NCBI GenBank assembly: GCA_052273625.1
Contig: DAVZHW010000026.1
Span: 1-28,376 of the forward strand
Length of the DNA stretch: 28,376 nucleotides
From: Fimenecus sp052273625
GTDB lineage: Bacteria > Bacillota > Clostridia > Oscillospirales > Acutalibacteraceae
Reading direction: 5' to 3'
In this document: positions 1-6,702 of the stretch, piece by piece
Layout: each line of letters opens with the position of its first letter
How positions within the stretch are numbered: position 1 is the stretch's first letter
Translations under genes and position numbers: made by a program
The notes under the pieces: generated by a model
Databases searched by the model: none
What the model was told of the DNA's origin: nothing
The model's input: the letters and a program-made list of their open reading frames with translations, nothing else

Positions 1-30
1 GCAACCCACCTCCCTCGTCAGAGGGAGGCT
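1..30. repeat. Left-edge copy of palindromic repeat (inverted copy at 28222-28251)
   Basis: These 30 bases are the exact reverse complement of 28222-28251. They contain a hairpin of CCTCCCTC and GAGGGAGG with a 4-base loop. The unit is cut by the window edge, so its full extent cannot be seen. It belongs to the same class as the larger element at the right end. Confidence 0.85.
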
Positions 31-61
31 GAACGCACGAATTAAAATTTGATATAAAATT

Positions 62-88
62 CGGCGGAAGCAAGCCACCCGCCCTACG
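62..88. repeat. Diverged GC-rich hairpin repeat
   Basis: This stretch starts CGGCGGAAGCAAGCC and ends CCCGCCCTACG. It is a diverged copy of the 28-base hairpin unit found twice, in opposite orientations, at 5128-5155 and 5352-5379. It lies downstream of the tRNA gene, and no gene overlaps it. Confidence 0.6.
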
Positions 89-130
89 CTGTTAGATATA
101 TTTTTCAACTGCACAAGGTGAATATAACTG

Positions 131-164
131 AAAAGCTCCTGTTCAAAAGAACAAGAGCTTTTTT
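131..164 (-). terminator. Intrinsic terminator after tRNA-Val
   Basis: On the minus strand, AAAGCTCTTGTTC and GAACAGGAGCTTT pair around a TTTT loop, with one G-U wobble, and a short T run follows. It begins directly at the encoded CCA end of the tRNA gene. The flanking A and T runs could let it act in both directions. Confidence 0.75.
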
Positions 165-239
165 GGTGGACGTTAACGGACTCGAACCGCTGACCCTTCG
201 CACGTCAAGCGAATGCTCTACCAACTGAGCTAAACGTCC
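164..239 (-). tRNA. tRNA-Val (anticodon GAC)
   Basis: Read on the minus strand this folds into a full cloverleaf of 76 bases including an encoded CCA. The acceptor stem GGACGTT pairs perfectly with AACGTCC. The D arm is GCTC/GAGC. The anticodon stem TTCGC/GCGAA holds the loop TTGACGT, giving anticodon GAC, which reads the valine codon GUC. The T arm AGCGG/CCGTT holds loop TTCGAGT. The discriminator base is A. Position 37 is G, which is uncommon, but the anticodon placement is unambiguous. It is a lone tRNA with its own promoter and terminator. Confidence 0.95.
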
Positions 240-255
240 CTGTTGCAGTACCGCT

Positions 256-284
256 ATTATACAGTAATATTTCAAATTTTGCAA
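256..284 (-). promoter_or_regulatory. SigmaA-type promoter for tRNA-Val
   Basis: On the minus strand TTGCAA (279-284) and TATAAT (256-261) are 17 bases apart. The predicted start falls about 10 bases before the mature tRNA 5' end. The promoter sits just past the bofA stop codon, so the tRNA can be transcribed independently. Confidence 0.75.
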
Positions 285-287
285 CAC

Positions 288-542
288 TCATTTGAAAATT
301 GTTGCGGCGATAAACAAAAATATCACGCCGGGTATTCCGCCGATTGCCGAAAGCGTCAGCGTGTGTGCGTTGATATTAGGTCCTATGCCGAAAAAGCCGC
401 CGACATATTTTGCCGCAAACAGCGTGATTATCCCCTGCGCCGCCGTCAGAAAAAGCACGGAGAAAAAGCGTTTTGTCCTTATCATCGAAGCAATTATTGC
501 AAGTCCCGCAACTGCAAATAAGCAGTATATTGCCGTGTTCAT
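288..542 (-). CDS. bofA: Pro-sigmaK processing inhibitor BofA family protein
   Basis: The product is an 84-residue integral membrane protein. In Bacillus, BofA holds the intramembrane protease SpoIVFB inactive in the mother cell until the forespore signals, which delays sigmaK activation. The match rests on the small size, hydrophobic N-terminal and central segments, and the family's C-terminal block with ALTLS-like NAHTLTLSAIGGIPGVIFLF. I chose the ATG at 542 because AAAGGAG lies 8 bases upstream; an in-frame upstream start would add 11 residues (MSIKFTKGVTN) and has no such site. The neighbours (tRNA, hypothetical gene) are not sporulation genes. BofA also occurs in Clostridia with divergent spore programmes, so presence suggests but does not prove sporulation. 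Confidence 0.85.
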   Translation of the reverse strand: MNTAIYCLFAVAGLAIIASMIRTKRFFSVLFLTAAQGIITLFAAKYVGGFFGIGPNINAHTLTLSAIGGIPGVIFLFIAATIFK

Positions 543-641
543 ATTTGTCACTCCTTTAGTGAATTTTATGCTCACGGCGGCGTAAAATATGACAGGCGGA
601 GGCAGAGATTATTAAATTTTGCCGATTTTGTCGATTTACGG

Positions 642-670
642 TTGACCTATTATGCAAAATAAAGTAAAAT
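642..670 (+). promoter_or_regulatory. SigmaA-type promoter for the 718 gene
   Basis: TTGACC (642-647) and TAAAAT (665-670) are 17 bases apart. A second TATAAT at 673-678 has no good -35 partner. The gene start is about 45 bases downstream. Confidence 0.6.
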
Positions 671-717
671 AATATAATACGATTATAACTTTTTTAATAT
701 AGATACGGTGCAGATAA

Positions 718-1389
718 ATGAAAAAAATATTTCCTTTTGAAGTATTTGACATTATACCTTGTCCCGACGGAATTATCCTCTCACAAAAAGAATTGTTCAA
801 CGGAACAAGCTACAAGGTCAGCTTTCTTCAATACAGCGTTGTAACGGGCAAGCTTTCTCCCGTTACAAAGGACTTCTATCAGCTTAATAAATTCGGCGAA
901 AACTACGCAAAGATTTGTGAGGAAATCGGCGACTATATATCCTGCGAGGCTACTGTTTTCAAAAACGGCAACGTTGCGGTCGTGTATTCAAGCGGCGAAA
1001 CGGGGATTTTTGACGCAAGCGGCAAGCCTGCATGGACGGGAGATTTGATTTACAAGGATTGTCCTATAAACGGTGCCGTTGCCGACGGTGTTTATTTCTG
1101 GACTACCGTTCCGCTTCAAAACTCGATAATCAATTACTCAATTCCGCACAAGAAATTCAGTATGAGAATAGGGTCTGAAAATTCCCCGACCTTCAGCGAG
1201 CCTGTTTCCCTGAGCATTTACAGGAAAGAGATGTTCGTCTGCAATGCAGGGTCGAATAAGATACGCAAGGTAAGCCTCTCGAACTATCTTGTCAGCGATT
1301 ACAAGCGCTTTGACGAGCCTGTTTACAAATACATTCGCTCGGCGCTGAAGGAATTTGTTATTTTAAGCTCGGGTGTGTATGTTCTTTAA
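718..1389 (+). CDS. Hypothetical protein, possibly beta-propeller-like
   Basis: I do not recognise this 223-residue protein. It has no signal peptide or membrane segment, so it is probably cytoplasmic. It is rich in aromatic and beta-forming residues. It shows loosely repeated strand-turn blocks, such as GNVAVVYSSGETGIFDASG near residues 82-101, DGVYFW near 121-126, and EMFVCNAGSNKIRKVSL near 168-185. These resemble blades of WD/NHL-like propellers, but five or more clear repeats are not visible, so the fold is a guess. Cysteines are few and unpaired. The start at 718 is the first ATG, though its ribosome site (ACGGTG) is weak. It has its own promoter and a terminator at 1406-1443, so it is probably monocistronic. 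Its base composition resembles its neighbours'. Confidence 0.7.
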   Translation: MKKIFPFEVFDIIPCPDGIILSQKELFNGTSYKVSFLQYSVVTGKLSPVTKDFYQLNKFGENYAKICEEIGDYISCEATVFKNGNVAVVYSSGETGIFDASGKPAWTGDLIYKDCPINGAVADGVYFWTTVPLQNSIINYSIPHKKFSMRIGSENSPTFSEPVSLSIYRKEMFVCNAGSNKIRKVSLSNYLVSDYKRFDEPVYKYIRSALKEFVILSSGVYVL

Positions 1390-1405
1390 TTAAATAAACC
1401 TAAAA

Positions 1406-1443
1406 AACGCTCTTACCAAAAGCTTAGTAAGAGCGTTAATTTT
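1406..1443. terminator. Bidirectional terminator between the 718 gene and uraA
   Basis: AACGCTCTTAC (1406-1416) pairs perfectly with GTAAGAGCGTT (1427-1437) around a 10-base loop. T-rich sequence follows on the plus strand and a T run follows on the minus strand. It can serve both convergent genes. Confidence 0.85.
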
Positions 1444-1459
1444 ATGCCTTTTTGAAAGC

Positions 1460-2830
1460 TTATTTTGCTTCCTTTTCAGCCTTTTCCTCAGCCTTGTTTT
1501 TGTCTTTTCCGCCGAGAACAAGGTTTGCTACGATACCGAGGATAAGCGCACAAGCAACCTCTGTAAGAGTAACCTTACCGAATGAAAGTGTAAGTCCGCC
1601 GATACCGCAGATAAGGATGATTGCGACAACAAAGAGGTTTCTGTTATCGCCGAGGTCAACGTCCTGAATCATTTTAAGACCGCTTACTGCGATAAAGCCG
1701 TAAAGTGTGATGCAAACGCCGCCCATTACGCAGTTGGGGATTGTTGAAAGGAAGGTTACGAACGGTCCGAAGAATGAAATTACGATTGACATAATTGCCG
1801 TTGCAAGAATTGTAACTACCGAAGCGTTACCTGTGATAGCAACGCAACCTACCGACTCGCCGTAGGTTGTGTTCGGACAGCCGCCGAAGAAAGCGCCTGC
1901 AATCGAGCCTACGCCGTCGCCGAGAAGAGTTCTGTGGAGTCCGGGATCCTCAAGAAGATCCTTGTCGATTACAGATGAAAGGTTCTTGTGGTCAGCGATA
2001 TGCTCTGCGAATACAACGAATGCAACCGGAACATAAGCAACCGCAACAGTAAGGATATACTTTCCGTCAACTGCGCTCAAGCCCTTTGCGGCTGTGAGGA
2101 AGGAGAAGTCCGGAACTTCAAAAAGCTTCATACCCGAGAATACCGAGAAGTCGATTATTCTAAGAGCGTCATTGCCTGTCTTGATACCTATAGCGGTAAA
2201 GATTGCAGCCGCAACATAGCCTGCAAGGATACCGATAATAAACGGAATGAGCTTTGCCATTTTCTTACCGTAAACCGAGCAGATAATAACCGTAAAGAGT
2301 GTTACAAGTCCGCAAACAAGCGCTACATAAGGGCTTGCTACGCTTGCGCCCTCAAGGTCAACAACCTTGCCCTTCATAAGGTCGCTTATTGCGTTGCCTG
2401 CAAGTGAAAGACCGATAATCGAAACCGTCGGTCCGATAACAACTGCGGGCATAAGCTTGTTGATCCAATTTACGCCTGCAAATTTAACTACGATTGCGAT
2501 GATTACATATACAAGTCCTGCGAAAAGTGCGCCGAAGATGATACCTACATATCCTGCCTCAACCGAAACAGCACCTGCAAAAGCAGCGAGCATTGAGCCG
2601 ATGAAAGCGAATGATGAGCCGAGGAATACGGGGCTGTTAAACTTTGTGAAAAGAAGATAAACGATTGTGCCTACGCCTGCGCCGAAAAGTGCTGCGGACT
2701 GGCTCATTCCGTTACCTACGATGGTGGGAACTGCGATTGTTGCCGCAAGGATTGCAAGCAACTGCTGAAAAGCGAACACGATAAGCTGCCCGAATTTCGG
2801 CTTGTCTTTGATGTTGTAAACGAGATTCAT
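1460..2830 (-). CDS. uraA: Uracil/xanthine permease, NCS2 family
   Basis: This is a 456-residue inner membrane symporter that imports uracil (or possibly xanthine) with protons. The length and many hydrophobic segments fit the 14-helix NCS2 fold. NCS2-type sequences are visible around AEHIADHKNLS near residue 275 and the following conserved block GGCPNTTYGES near residues 318-328, which includes residues typical of the substrate site. The C-terminal tail is Lys/Glu rich. The start has AGGAGG 9 bases upstream. It follows pyrR by 27 bases, so it lies in the same transcript and under the same attenuator. That context favours uracil as substrate. The alternative symbol pyrP is used for pyr-linked members. 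Confidence 0.92.
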   Translation of the reverse strand: MNLVYNIKDKPKFGQLIVFAFQQLLAILAATIAVPTIVGNGMSQSAALFGAGVGTIVYLLFTKFNSPVFLGSSFAFIGSMLAAFAGAVSVEAGYVGIIFGALFAGLVYVIIAIVVKFAGVNWINKLMPAVVIGPTVSIIGLSLAGNAISDLMKGKVVDLEGASVASPYVALVCGLVTLFTVIICSVYGKKMAKLIPFIIGILAGYVAAAIFTAIGIKTGNDALRIIDFSVFSGMKLFEVPDFSFLTAAKGLSAVDGKYILTVAVAYVPVAFVVFAEHIADHKNLSSVIDKDLLEDPGLHRTLLGDGVGSIAGAFFGGCPNTTYGESVGCVAITGNASVVTILATAIMSIVISFFGPFVTFLSTIPNCVMGGVCITLYGFIAVSGLKMIQDVDLGDNRNLFVVAIILICGIGGLTLSFGKVTLTEVACALILGIVANLVLGGKDKNKAEEKAEKEAK

Positions 2831-2857
2831 TTCTTTTTCCTCCTAATATTTTACGGC

Positions 2858-3403
2858 TTACGCCTTATTGACTTTTTTTGACAGCACAACCTCCGTAGTA
2901 CCGTCTGTTTCATCAACCTTTACGTTGATAAATTCATCCTTCGAGGTCGGGATATTCTTACCGACATAGTTTGCGCATATCGGCAGCTCCCTGTGCCCTC
3001 TGTCAACCATTACCGCAAGCTGAATTACGGCAGGTCTGCCAAGTCCGATTATAGCCTCCATTGCGGCTCTCGCCGTTCTGCCCGTGTACAAAACGTCATC
3101 CACCAAAATCACGGATTTATCGTTGACATCAAAGTCAATAACCGACGAATTGAGGTGAGGCGTCTGATATTTCGGCGTTAAATCGTCCCTATATAATGTA
3201 ATATCAAGCTCGCCGATCTCAACCTTCAAATCAGAGAACTTTTCAATATTAGCCTTGAGCATTTTCGCAAGCGGAACGCCGCGCTTTTTGATACCGATTA
3301 AGCAAACGGTGTCAACATGAGTGTTCTGCTCGATAATTTCGTGCGAGATACGAGCCAAAGCCCTGAGCATCGCCTGTCTGTCAATAATAATCTTGTTTTC
3401 CAT
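2858..3403 (-). CDS. pyrR: PyrR, pyr mRNA-binding attenuation regulator / uracil phosphoribosyltransferase
   Basis: This 181-residue cytoplasmic protein binds pyr leader RNA in response to UMP/UTP and promotes transcription termination. It also converts uracil and PRPP to UMP. The PRPP-binding loop is clear at residues about 98-110 (VILVDDVLYTGRT). The length is normal for the family and the N-terminal IDRQAMLRALARISHEI block is typical. The start has CGGAG 8 bases upstream. It is first in a two-gene unit with uraA, and a candidate PyrR-responsive leader precedes it. Import plus salvage plus sensing in one unit suggests uracil scavenging. Confidence 0.95.
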   Translation of the reverse strand: MENKIIIDRQAMLRALARISHEIIEQNTHVDTVCLIGIKKRGVPLAKMLKANIEKFSDLKVEIGELDITLYRDDLTPKYQTPHLNSSVIDFDVNDKSVILVDDVLYTGRTARAAMEAIIGLGRPAVIQLAVMVDRGHRELPICANYVGKNIPTSKDEFINVKVDETDGTTEVVLSKKVNKA

Positions 3404-3423
3404 TTTTCTACTCCGTTTTCACA

Positions 3424-3535
3424 AAAGAAAAAAGCCTTGTCAACGCTCGACAAGGCACAAAATTTGATATTGCGTTTTGCGTTATCCTTGCCGGCATCCC
3501 GTACCGAATTAAAGGTAAACATTTTTATTGCGATT
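3424..3535 (-). promoter_or_regulatory. PyrR-type transcription attenuator in the pyrR leader
   Basis: The minus-strand leader has a terminator, GCCTTGTC (3449-3456) pairing with GACAAGGC (3434-3441), followed by a T run ending near 3424. Upstream, GGCAAGG (3486-3492) can pair with CCTTGTC (3449-3455), the left arm of the terminator, as an antiterminator. The same GGCAAGG lies in CGGCAAGG, which differs by one base from the PyrR binding-loop core CNGNGAGG as I recall it. It is next to a small hairpin CGGTA/TGCCG. PyrR binding would therefore block the antiterminator. The layout matches the known Bacillus mechanism; the binding itself is inferred. Confidence 0.75.
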
Positions 3536-3564
3536 ATCATAGCACAATGCACCGCACTTGTAAA
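3536..3564 (-). promoter_or_regulatory. SigmaA promoter of pyrR-uraA
   Basis: On the minus strand TTTACA (3559-3564) and TATGAT (3536-3541) have a 17-base spacer. The start would give a leader of about 125 bases containing the attenuator. Confidence 0.8.
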
Positions 3565-3623
3565 CCGTTTTCGACAAAAAAGTTCACAATTTTTTCATAT
3601 TCGTAGATTTACACAAAGTACAT

Positions 3624-3652
3624 TTGACAAACGCATACTACACGGATATAAT
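3624..3652 (+). promoter_or_regulatory. Consensus sigmaA promoter of plsY
   Basis: TTGACA (3624-3629) and TATAAT (3647-3652) match consensus exactly with a 17-base spacer. The promoter diverges from that of pyrR. Confidence 0.85.
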
Positions 3653-3695
3653 AACTAAAAAAACACATACAAGCGATATTTACGGAGTTCATATA

Positions 3696-4340
3696 ATGCT
3701 CAGATATTTCATCAGTGCAGTTGTCGGCTATCTGCTCGGTTCGTTGAGCTTTGCCGTCATCGTGTCAAAAGCAAAATTCAAAAAGGATATAAGGGATTAC
3801 GGCTCGAACAACGCAGGTATGACGAATACCGCAAGGACGTTCGGCAAAAAGGCGGCGGCTGTCGTTTTCCTCGGCGATTTTATAAAGCCTATGATAGCGG
3901 CGTTGATTGCCCTGTGCTTAATTTCGGGCGAGGAAAATCCCGTCGGCTGCGCTTACATTGCAGGCACGGCGGCGGTTATCGGTCATATCTTCCCCGTTTT
4001 CTTCGGCTTCAAGGGCGGCAAGGGCGTCGCTTCAATGTTCGGCGTTACAACACTTATGTCCCCTATCTCCGTTCCGATGTTGGCAGTGCCGTTTTTCGTT
4101 ACGCTGTCAGCCTCCAAAATGGTTTCGCTCTCGTCGATTATCTCGGCTGCGTGCGTTCCCATCGTAACATTTGTAATTTATAAATTTCTTCCGTTTCTCA
4201 ATCCTCCGCTTTTGCGCGGAGATTGGAAAATACCGACCGTCTGCACGGCGATTATTGCTGCGCTTGTAATCTTTATGCACCGTTCAAACATTGAGCGTAT
4301 TAAAAAGGGCGAAGAAAGAAAAATCGGCTCAAAAGGCTGA
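3696..4340 (+). CDS. plsY: Acyl-phosphate:glycerol-3-phosphate acyltransferase PlsY
   Basis: This 214-residue membrane enzyme transfers an acyl chain from acyl-phosphate to glycerol-3-phosphate, making lysophosphatidate, the first step of phospholipid synthesis. The three PlsY motifs are visible: GSLSFAVIVSK near residues 15-25, GSNNAGMTNTARTFG near 36-50, and GHIFPVFFGFKGGKGVAS near 97-114. Several hydrophobic helices fit the family fold. I chose the ATG at 3696 because GGAG precedes it at 3684-3687. An in-frame TTG at 3624 lies inside the -35 box and cannot be the start. It is a single-gene unit with its own consensus promoter and terminator. Confidence 0.95.
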   Translation: MLRYFISAVVGYLLGSLSFAVIVSKAKFKKDIRDYGSNNAGMTNTARTFGKKAAAVVFLGDFIKPMIAALIALCLISGEENPVGCAYIAGTAAVIGHIFPVFFGFKGGKGVASMFGVTTLMSPISVPMLAVPFFVTLSASKMVSLSSIISAACVPIVTFVIYKFLPFLNPPLLRGDWKIPTVCTAIIAALVIFMHRSNIERIKKGEERKIGSKG

Positions 4341-4359
4341 GTGTTAATAAAAGACTTAT

Positions 4360-4399
4360 TCGGCGGATATGGAGCGTTCCTTTATCTGCCGAGTTTTTT
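4360..4399 (+). terminator. Terminator after plsY
   Basis: CGGCGGATA (4361-4369) pairs with TATCTGCCG (4383-4391) with one G-U pair. Six T follow at 4394-4399. Confidence 0.85.
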
Positions 4400-4430
4400 A
4401 ATCTGTCAAAGAATATTTACAATTTATCTG

Positions 4431-4459
4431 TTGACGGAAATCGGTTTACATTGTAGAAT
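4431..4459 (+). promoter_or_regulatory. SigmaA promoter of the DUF1292 gene
   Basis: TTGACG (4431-4436) and TAGAAT (4454-4459) have a 17-base spacer. It may also drive the downstream structured RNA, which has no obvious promoter of its own. Confidence 0.8.
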
Positions 4460-4486
4460 ATAGATAGACGTTAGGAGGTGTTTCCG

Positions 4487-4792
4487 ATGAACGAAGAATA
4501 CGGTAACGATATTGTTTCCGTTGTTGACGAGGACGGCGTTGAGCATGTTTTCGAGGAGCTTGACAGAATTGAGACCGATAAGGGTCGCTATGTTGCTCTT
4601 ACCCCCGTTTTTGATGATGCGGAGGAAATTATTGAGGACGACGGAGAGCTTATTATTTTGAAGGTAGTCGAAGAGGATGACGGCGAAACCTACCTTGAGC
4701 CTATCGAGGACGACGCTGAATTTGATGAGATTGGAAATCTTTTTGAACAGCGAATTGCCGAGCTTTACGATTTTGACGACATAGTAGAATAA
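4487..4792 (+). CDS. DUF1292 domain-containing acidic protein (YrzB-like)
   Basis: This is a 101-residue, strongly acidic cytoplasmic protein. The DUF1292 pattern shows as a small beta domain: DIVSVVDEDGVEHVFEELD near residues 7-25, then GRYVALTPV, GELIILKVVEEDDGETYLEPIEDDAEF and a C-terminal helix. The function of the family is unknown. In Bacillus the homologue lies near the Holliday-junction resolvase ruvX; that neighbour is absent here. The start is fixed by AGGAGG at 4473-4478, 8 bases before the ATG. There is no clear terminator until 5008, so read-through into the candidate 6S RNA is possible. Confidence 0.88.
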   Translation: MNEEYGNDIVSVVDEDGVEHVFEELDRIETDKGRYVALTPVFDDAEEIIEDDGELIILKVVEEDDGETYLEPIEDDAEFDEIGNLFEQRIAELYDFDDIVE

Positions 4793-4820
4793 AAAAGCAA
4801 TAACAGCATAAAATATTATT

Positions 4821-5004
4821 CCTGCCCGATGCGACAAACAGCTCGGTTGATATTAACCCAACACTTTCTTATAGGGAACTTAAAATGTCAACGCCGGGAG
4901 CAGACCTCCCGTTTTTACGGACGCTGGGAGCATACAAAGGTCGAGACTTAGTGCCCACCTGCTTTTATTGCAGGTTATTATTCACCGACTGCGGTCGGGC
5001 GGGG
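4821..5004 (+). ncRNA. ssrS: Structured RNA, candidate 6S RNA
   Basis: No convincing gene lies here, but the sequence folds as one long RNA. CCTGCCCGA (4821-4829) pairs with TCGGGCGGG (4995-5003) and closes about 184 bases. The apex hairpin is CGGGAG/CTCCCG (4895-4900 with 4906-4911). A small hairpin, ACCTGC/GCAGGT (4957-4962 with 4970-4975), lies on the 3' side. A long stem with an open centre and a 3'-side mini-hairpin is the 6S RNA layout, and the length is right. 6S RNA mimics an open promoter and sequesters the housekeeping RNA polymerase in stationary phase. A strong terminator follows at once. It lacks the hallmark motifs of SRP RNA, RNase P or tmRNA. The 5' end and promoter are uncertain; the only weak candidate is a TAAAAT at 4809-4814. 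Confidence 0.6.
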
Positions 5005-5007
5005 TAT

Positions 5008-5044
5008 AAAAAAAGAACACTCTTTGAAAGAGTGTTCTTTTTTT
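5008..5044. terminator. Long symmetric terminator after the candidate 6S RNA
   Basis: The arms 5008-5024 and 5028-5044 form a 17-bp stem around a TGA loop. The core is AGAACACTCTT/AAGAGTGTTCT, flanked by seven A and seven T. It can work on both strands. Its right arm reappears at 5417-5435, next to the end of hflX. Confidence 0.9.
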
Positions 5045-5435
5045 ATATCCAATTCGATTTTTATAACAAAGCTTAATATCAGAACAAATTTAATAGAGAA
5101 TCGAACTCATAGTTTATTCGGTACACGGTAGGGCGGGGGCTTGCTCCCGCCGTGGATTGTTGTCGATAAACGATAATTTACGGCTGAAATCACATTAAAA
5201 TATACGCTCAATCCGTAGGGACAGGGCTTGCCCCTGTCCGCAACAAATTTGATGTATAATCACATTCACGGACAACCGCAAGGGTTGTCCCTACGGTTCA
5301 ATATATTTTTTAATTTGATAGCAGGCGATAATCGTATATATTCGTAAATTTCCACGGCGGGAGCAAGCCCCCGCCCTACATTGTGGGATGTGAATTTCAC
5401 ATTCACGGACAACCGCAAGAGTGTTCTTTTTTTAT
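5028..5435. repeat. Intergenic palindromic repeat cassette with 19-bp direct repeats
   Basis: A 19-base sequence (AAGAGTGTTC, seven T, then AT) occurs at 5028-5046 and again at 5417-5435, 389 bases apart. Between them is a nested palindrome. A 28-base unit at 5128-5155 has its exact reverse complement at 5352-5379. Inside these, CCGTAGGGACA (5213-5223) is inverted as TGTCCCTACGG (5286-5296). Each unit is itself a hairpin (5128-5155, 5213-5240, 5269-5296, 5352-5379). A partial GGACAACCGCAAG unit abuts the right direct repeat. No ORF of substance lies in 5047-5445 and there is no transposase, so any mobility would depend on factors elsewhere. Confidence 0.8.
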
Positions 5436-5445
5436 GCTTATTTAA

Positions 5446-6693
5446 TTACTGAATATACTGTTTTATTTTTTCAAGATACTGAATATTTACGGTTGCTTCA
5501 ATGAGCGTTCCGTTTTCGGTGTAATCCTCCGAATGAATAACGCCGTCTTTTCGTATCTCGGCAATTATCGAGCCCTTGTCAAACGGAATCAACAGCTTTT
5601 TCCTTGCCCTGTTTTTCGGTAACGCGTCTTCGATAGCCGAAAGCAGCTCGTCTATGCCCTCGCCGTTTAATGCGCTTATCATAACCGCCCTGCCGAGAGT
5701 CGGCAAATCGTAAATGTCGGGTACAAGGTCGCACTTGTTCATAACGGAAATAACGGGCGTTTGCTCACATTCAAGCTCTCGCAAAAGATTAGCCGTTACC
5801 TCCAAATGCTCCGAACACTCGTCGCTTGAAGCGTCGCACACATTGAGTATCAAATCGGCATTTTTAGCCTCCTCAAGCGTTGATTTGAATGCCTCAACAA
5901 GCTTGTGCGGAAGCCGTCTGACAAGACCTACCGTGTCAATGAGCATTACATCCTGACCGTTTGGAAGCGTGAGCTTTCTCGCCGTCGGGTCAAGCGTTGC
6001 AAACAGCTTATCCTCCGCAAGCACGCCTGCATCCGTGAGCCTGTTCATAAGAGTTGACTTGCCCGCATTTGTGTAGCCGACAATCGCAACGGAAATTATG
6101 CCGTCTTTTTTTCTGCGAGTACGCATTGTGTTACGGCGTTTTTCAATCTGCTTGAGTTCCTCCTCAAGAGCATAGATTTTACGGCGCATGTGCCTTTTAT
6201 CGCTTTCAAGCTTGCTCTCGCCGGGGCCTCTTGTACCGATACCTCCGCCGAGTCTGGAAAGGCTTTTACCTTTACCCGTCAAAAACGGTAAGGAATATTT
6301 AAGCTGCGCCAATTCGACCTGCAATTTGCCCTCGCTGCTTCTCGCTCTCAAGGCGAAAATATCAAGAATGAGCATTGTGCGGTCGATAACCCTTGTGTCC
6401 GTCAAATCCTCGATATTTTTAAGCTGAGCCGGCGACAATTCATCATCGGCAACAATAAGGTCTATTTCATTAGTACGGCAAATTTCCGCAATTTCCTGTA
6501 TTCTGCCGCTTCCGACATAGGTCGCAGGGTTTACGGACGGCAGCTTCTGCATTGAGGTTACAACCGCCTCGCCTCCTGCCGTTTCGACAAGCAACGCAAG
6601 CTCGTCGATCGATTCCTCGGCATTAAAATCGCCTGTGTCAACCGAAATGAGCAACACTCTCTCGGGAGCGTCGATATTTTCGTAAAAAGTCAT
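5446..6693 (-). CDS. hflX: Ribosome-associated GTPase HflX
   Basis: This 415-residue GTPase binds the large ribosomal subunit and splits stalled ribosomes under heat or antibiotic stress. The N-terminal HflX domain spans about residues 1-185, with the glycine-rich segment GGGIGTRGPGESKLE at 149-163 and a basic coiled segment after it. The G domain has GYTNAGKS at 206-213, DTVG at 253-256, NKCD at 319-322 and SAL at 340-342. The length is normal. AAGGAG lies 5 bases before the ATG. It starts 9 bases after the second ABC gene, so it is the last gene of that operon. The T-rich sequence after its stop in the + orientation is a copied terminator arm and not a terminator for this gene. Confidence 0.95.
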   Translation of the reverse strand: MTFYENIDAPERVLLISVDTGDFNAEESIDELALLVETAGGEAVVTSMQKLPSVNPATYVGSGRIQEIAEICRTNEIDLIVADDELSPAQLKNIEDLTDTRVIDRTMLILDIFALRARSSEGKLQVELAQLKYSLPFLTGKGKSLSRLGGGIGTRGPGESKLESDKRHMRRKIYALEEELKQIEKRRNTMRTRRKKDGIISVAIVGYTNAGKSTLMNRLTDAGVLAEDKLFATLDPTARKLTLPNGQDVMLIDTVGLVRRLPHKLVEAFKSTLEEAKNADLILNVCDASSDECSEHLEVTANLLRELECEQTPVISVMNKCDLVPDIYDLPTLGRAVMISALNGEGIDELLSAIEDALPKNRARKKLLIPFDKGSIIAEIRKDGVIHSEDYTENGTLIEATVNIQYLEKIKQYIQ

Positions 6694-6702
6694 ATATTCT
6701 CC

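Noticed and set aside
105..287. A 60-residue minus-strand ORF over the tRNA
   Set aside because: It contains the tRNA-Val sequence in translation (GRLAQLVEHS-type text is a common tRNA artefact).
3624..3695. Upstream TTG extension of plsY
   Set aside because: The codon is inside the -35 box, the extra residues do not match the family, and the ATG at 3696 has a ribosome site.
4885..5076. A 63-residue ORF across the candidate 6S RNA
   Set aside because: It has no ribosome site, runs through the closing stem and terminator, and resembles no protein. The RNA reading explains the sequence better.
5028..5435. CRISPR-like repeated pattern
   Set aside because: The units are inverted palindromes of differing type and spacing, not regularly spaced direct repeats, and no cas genes are present.
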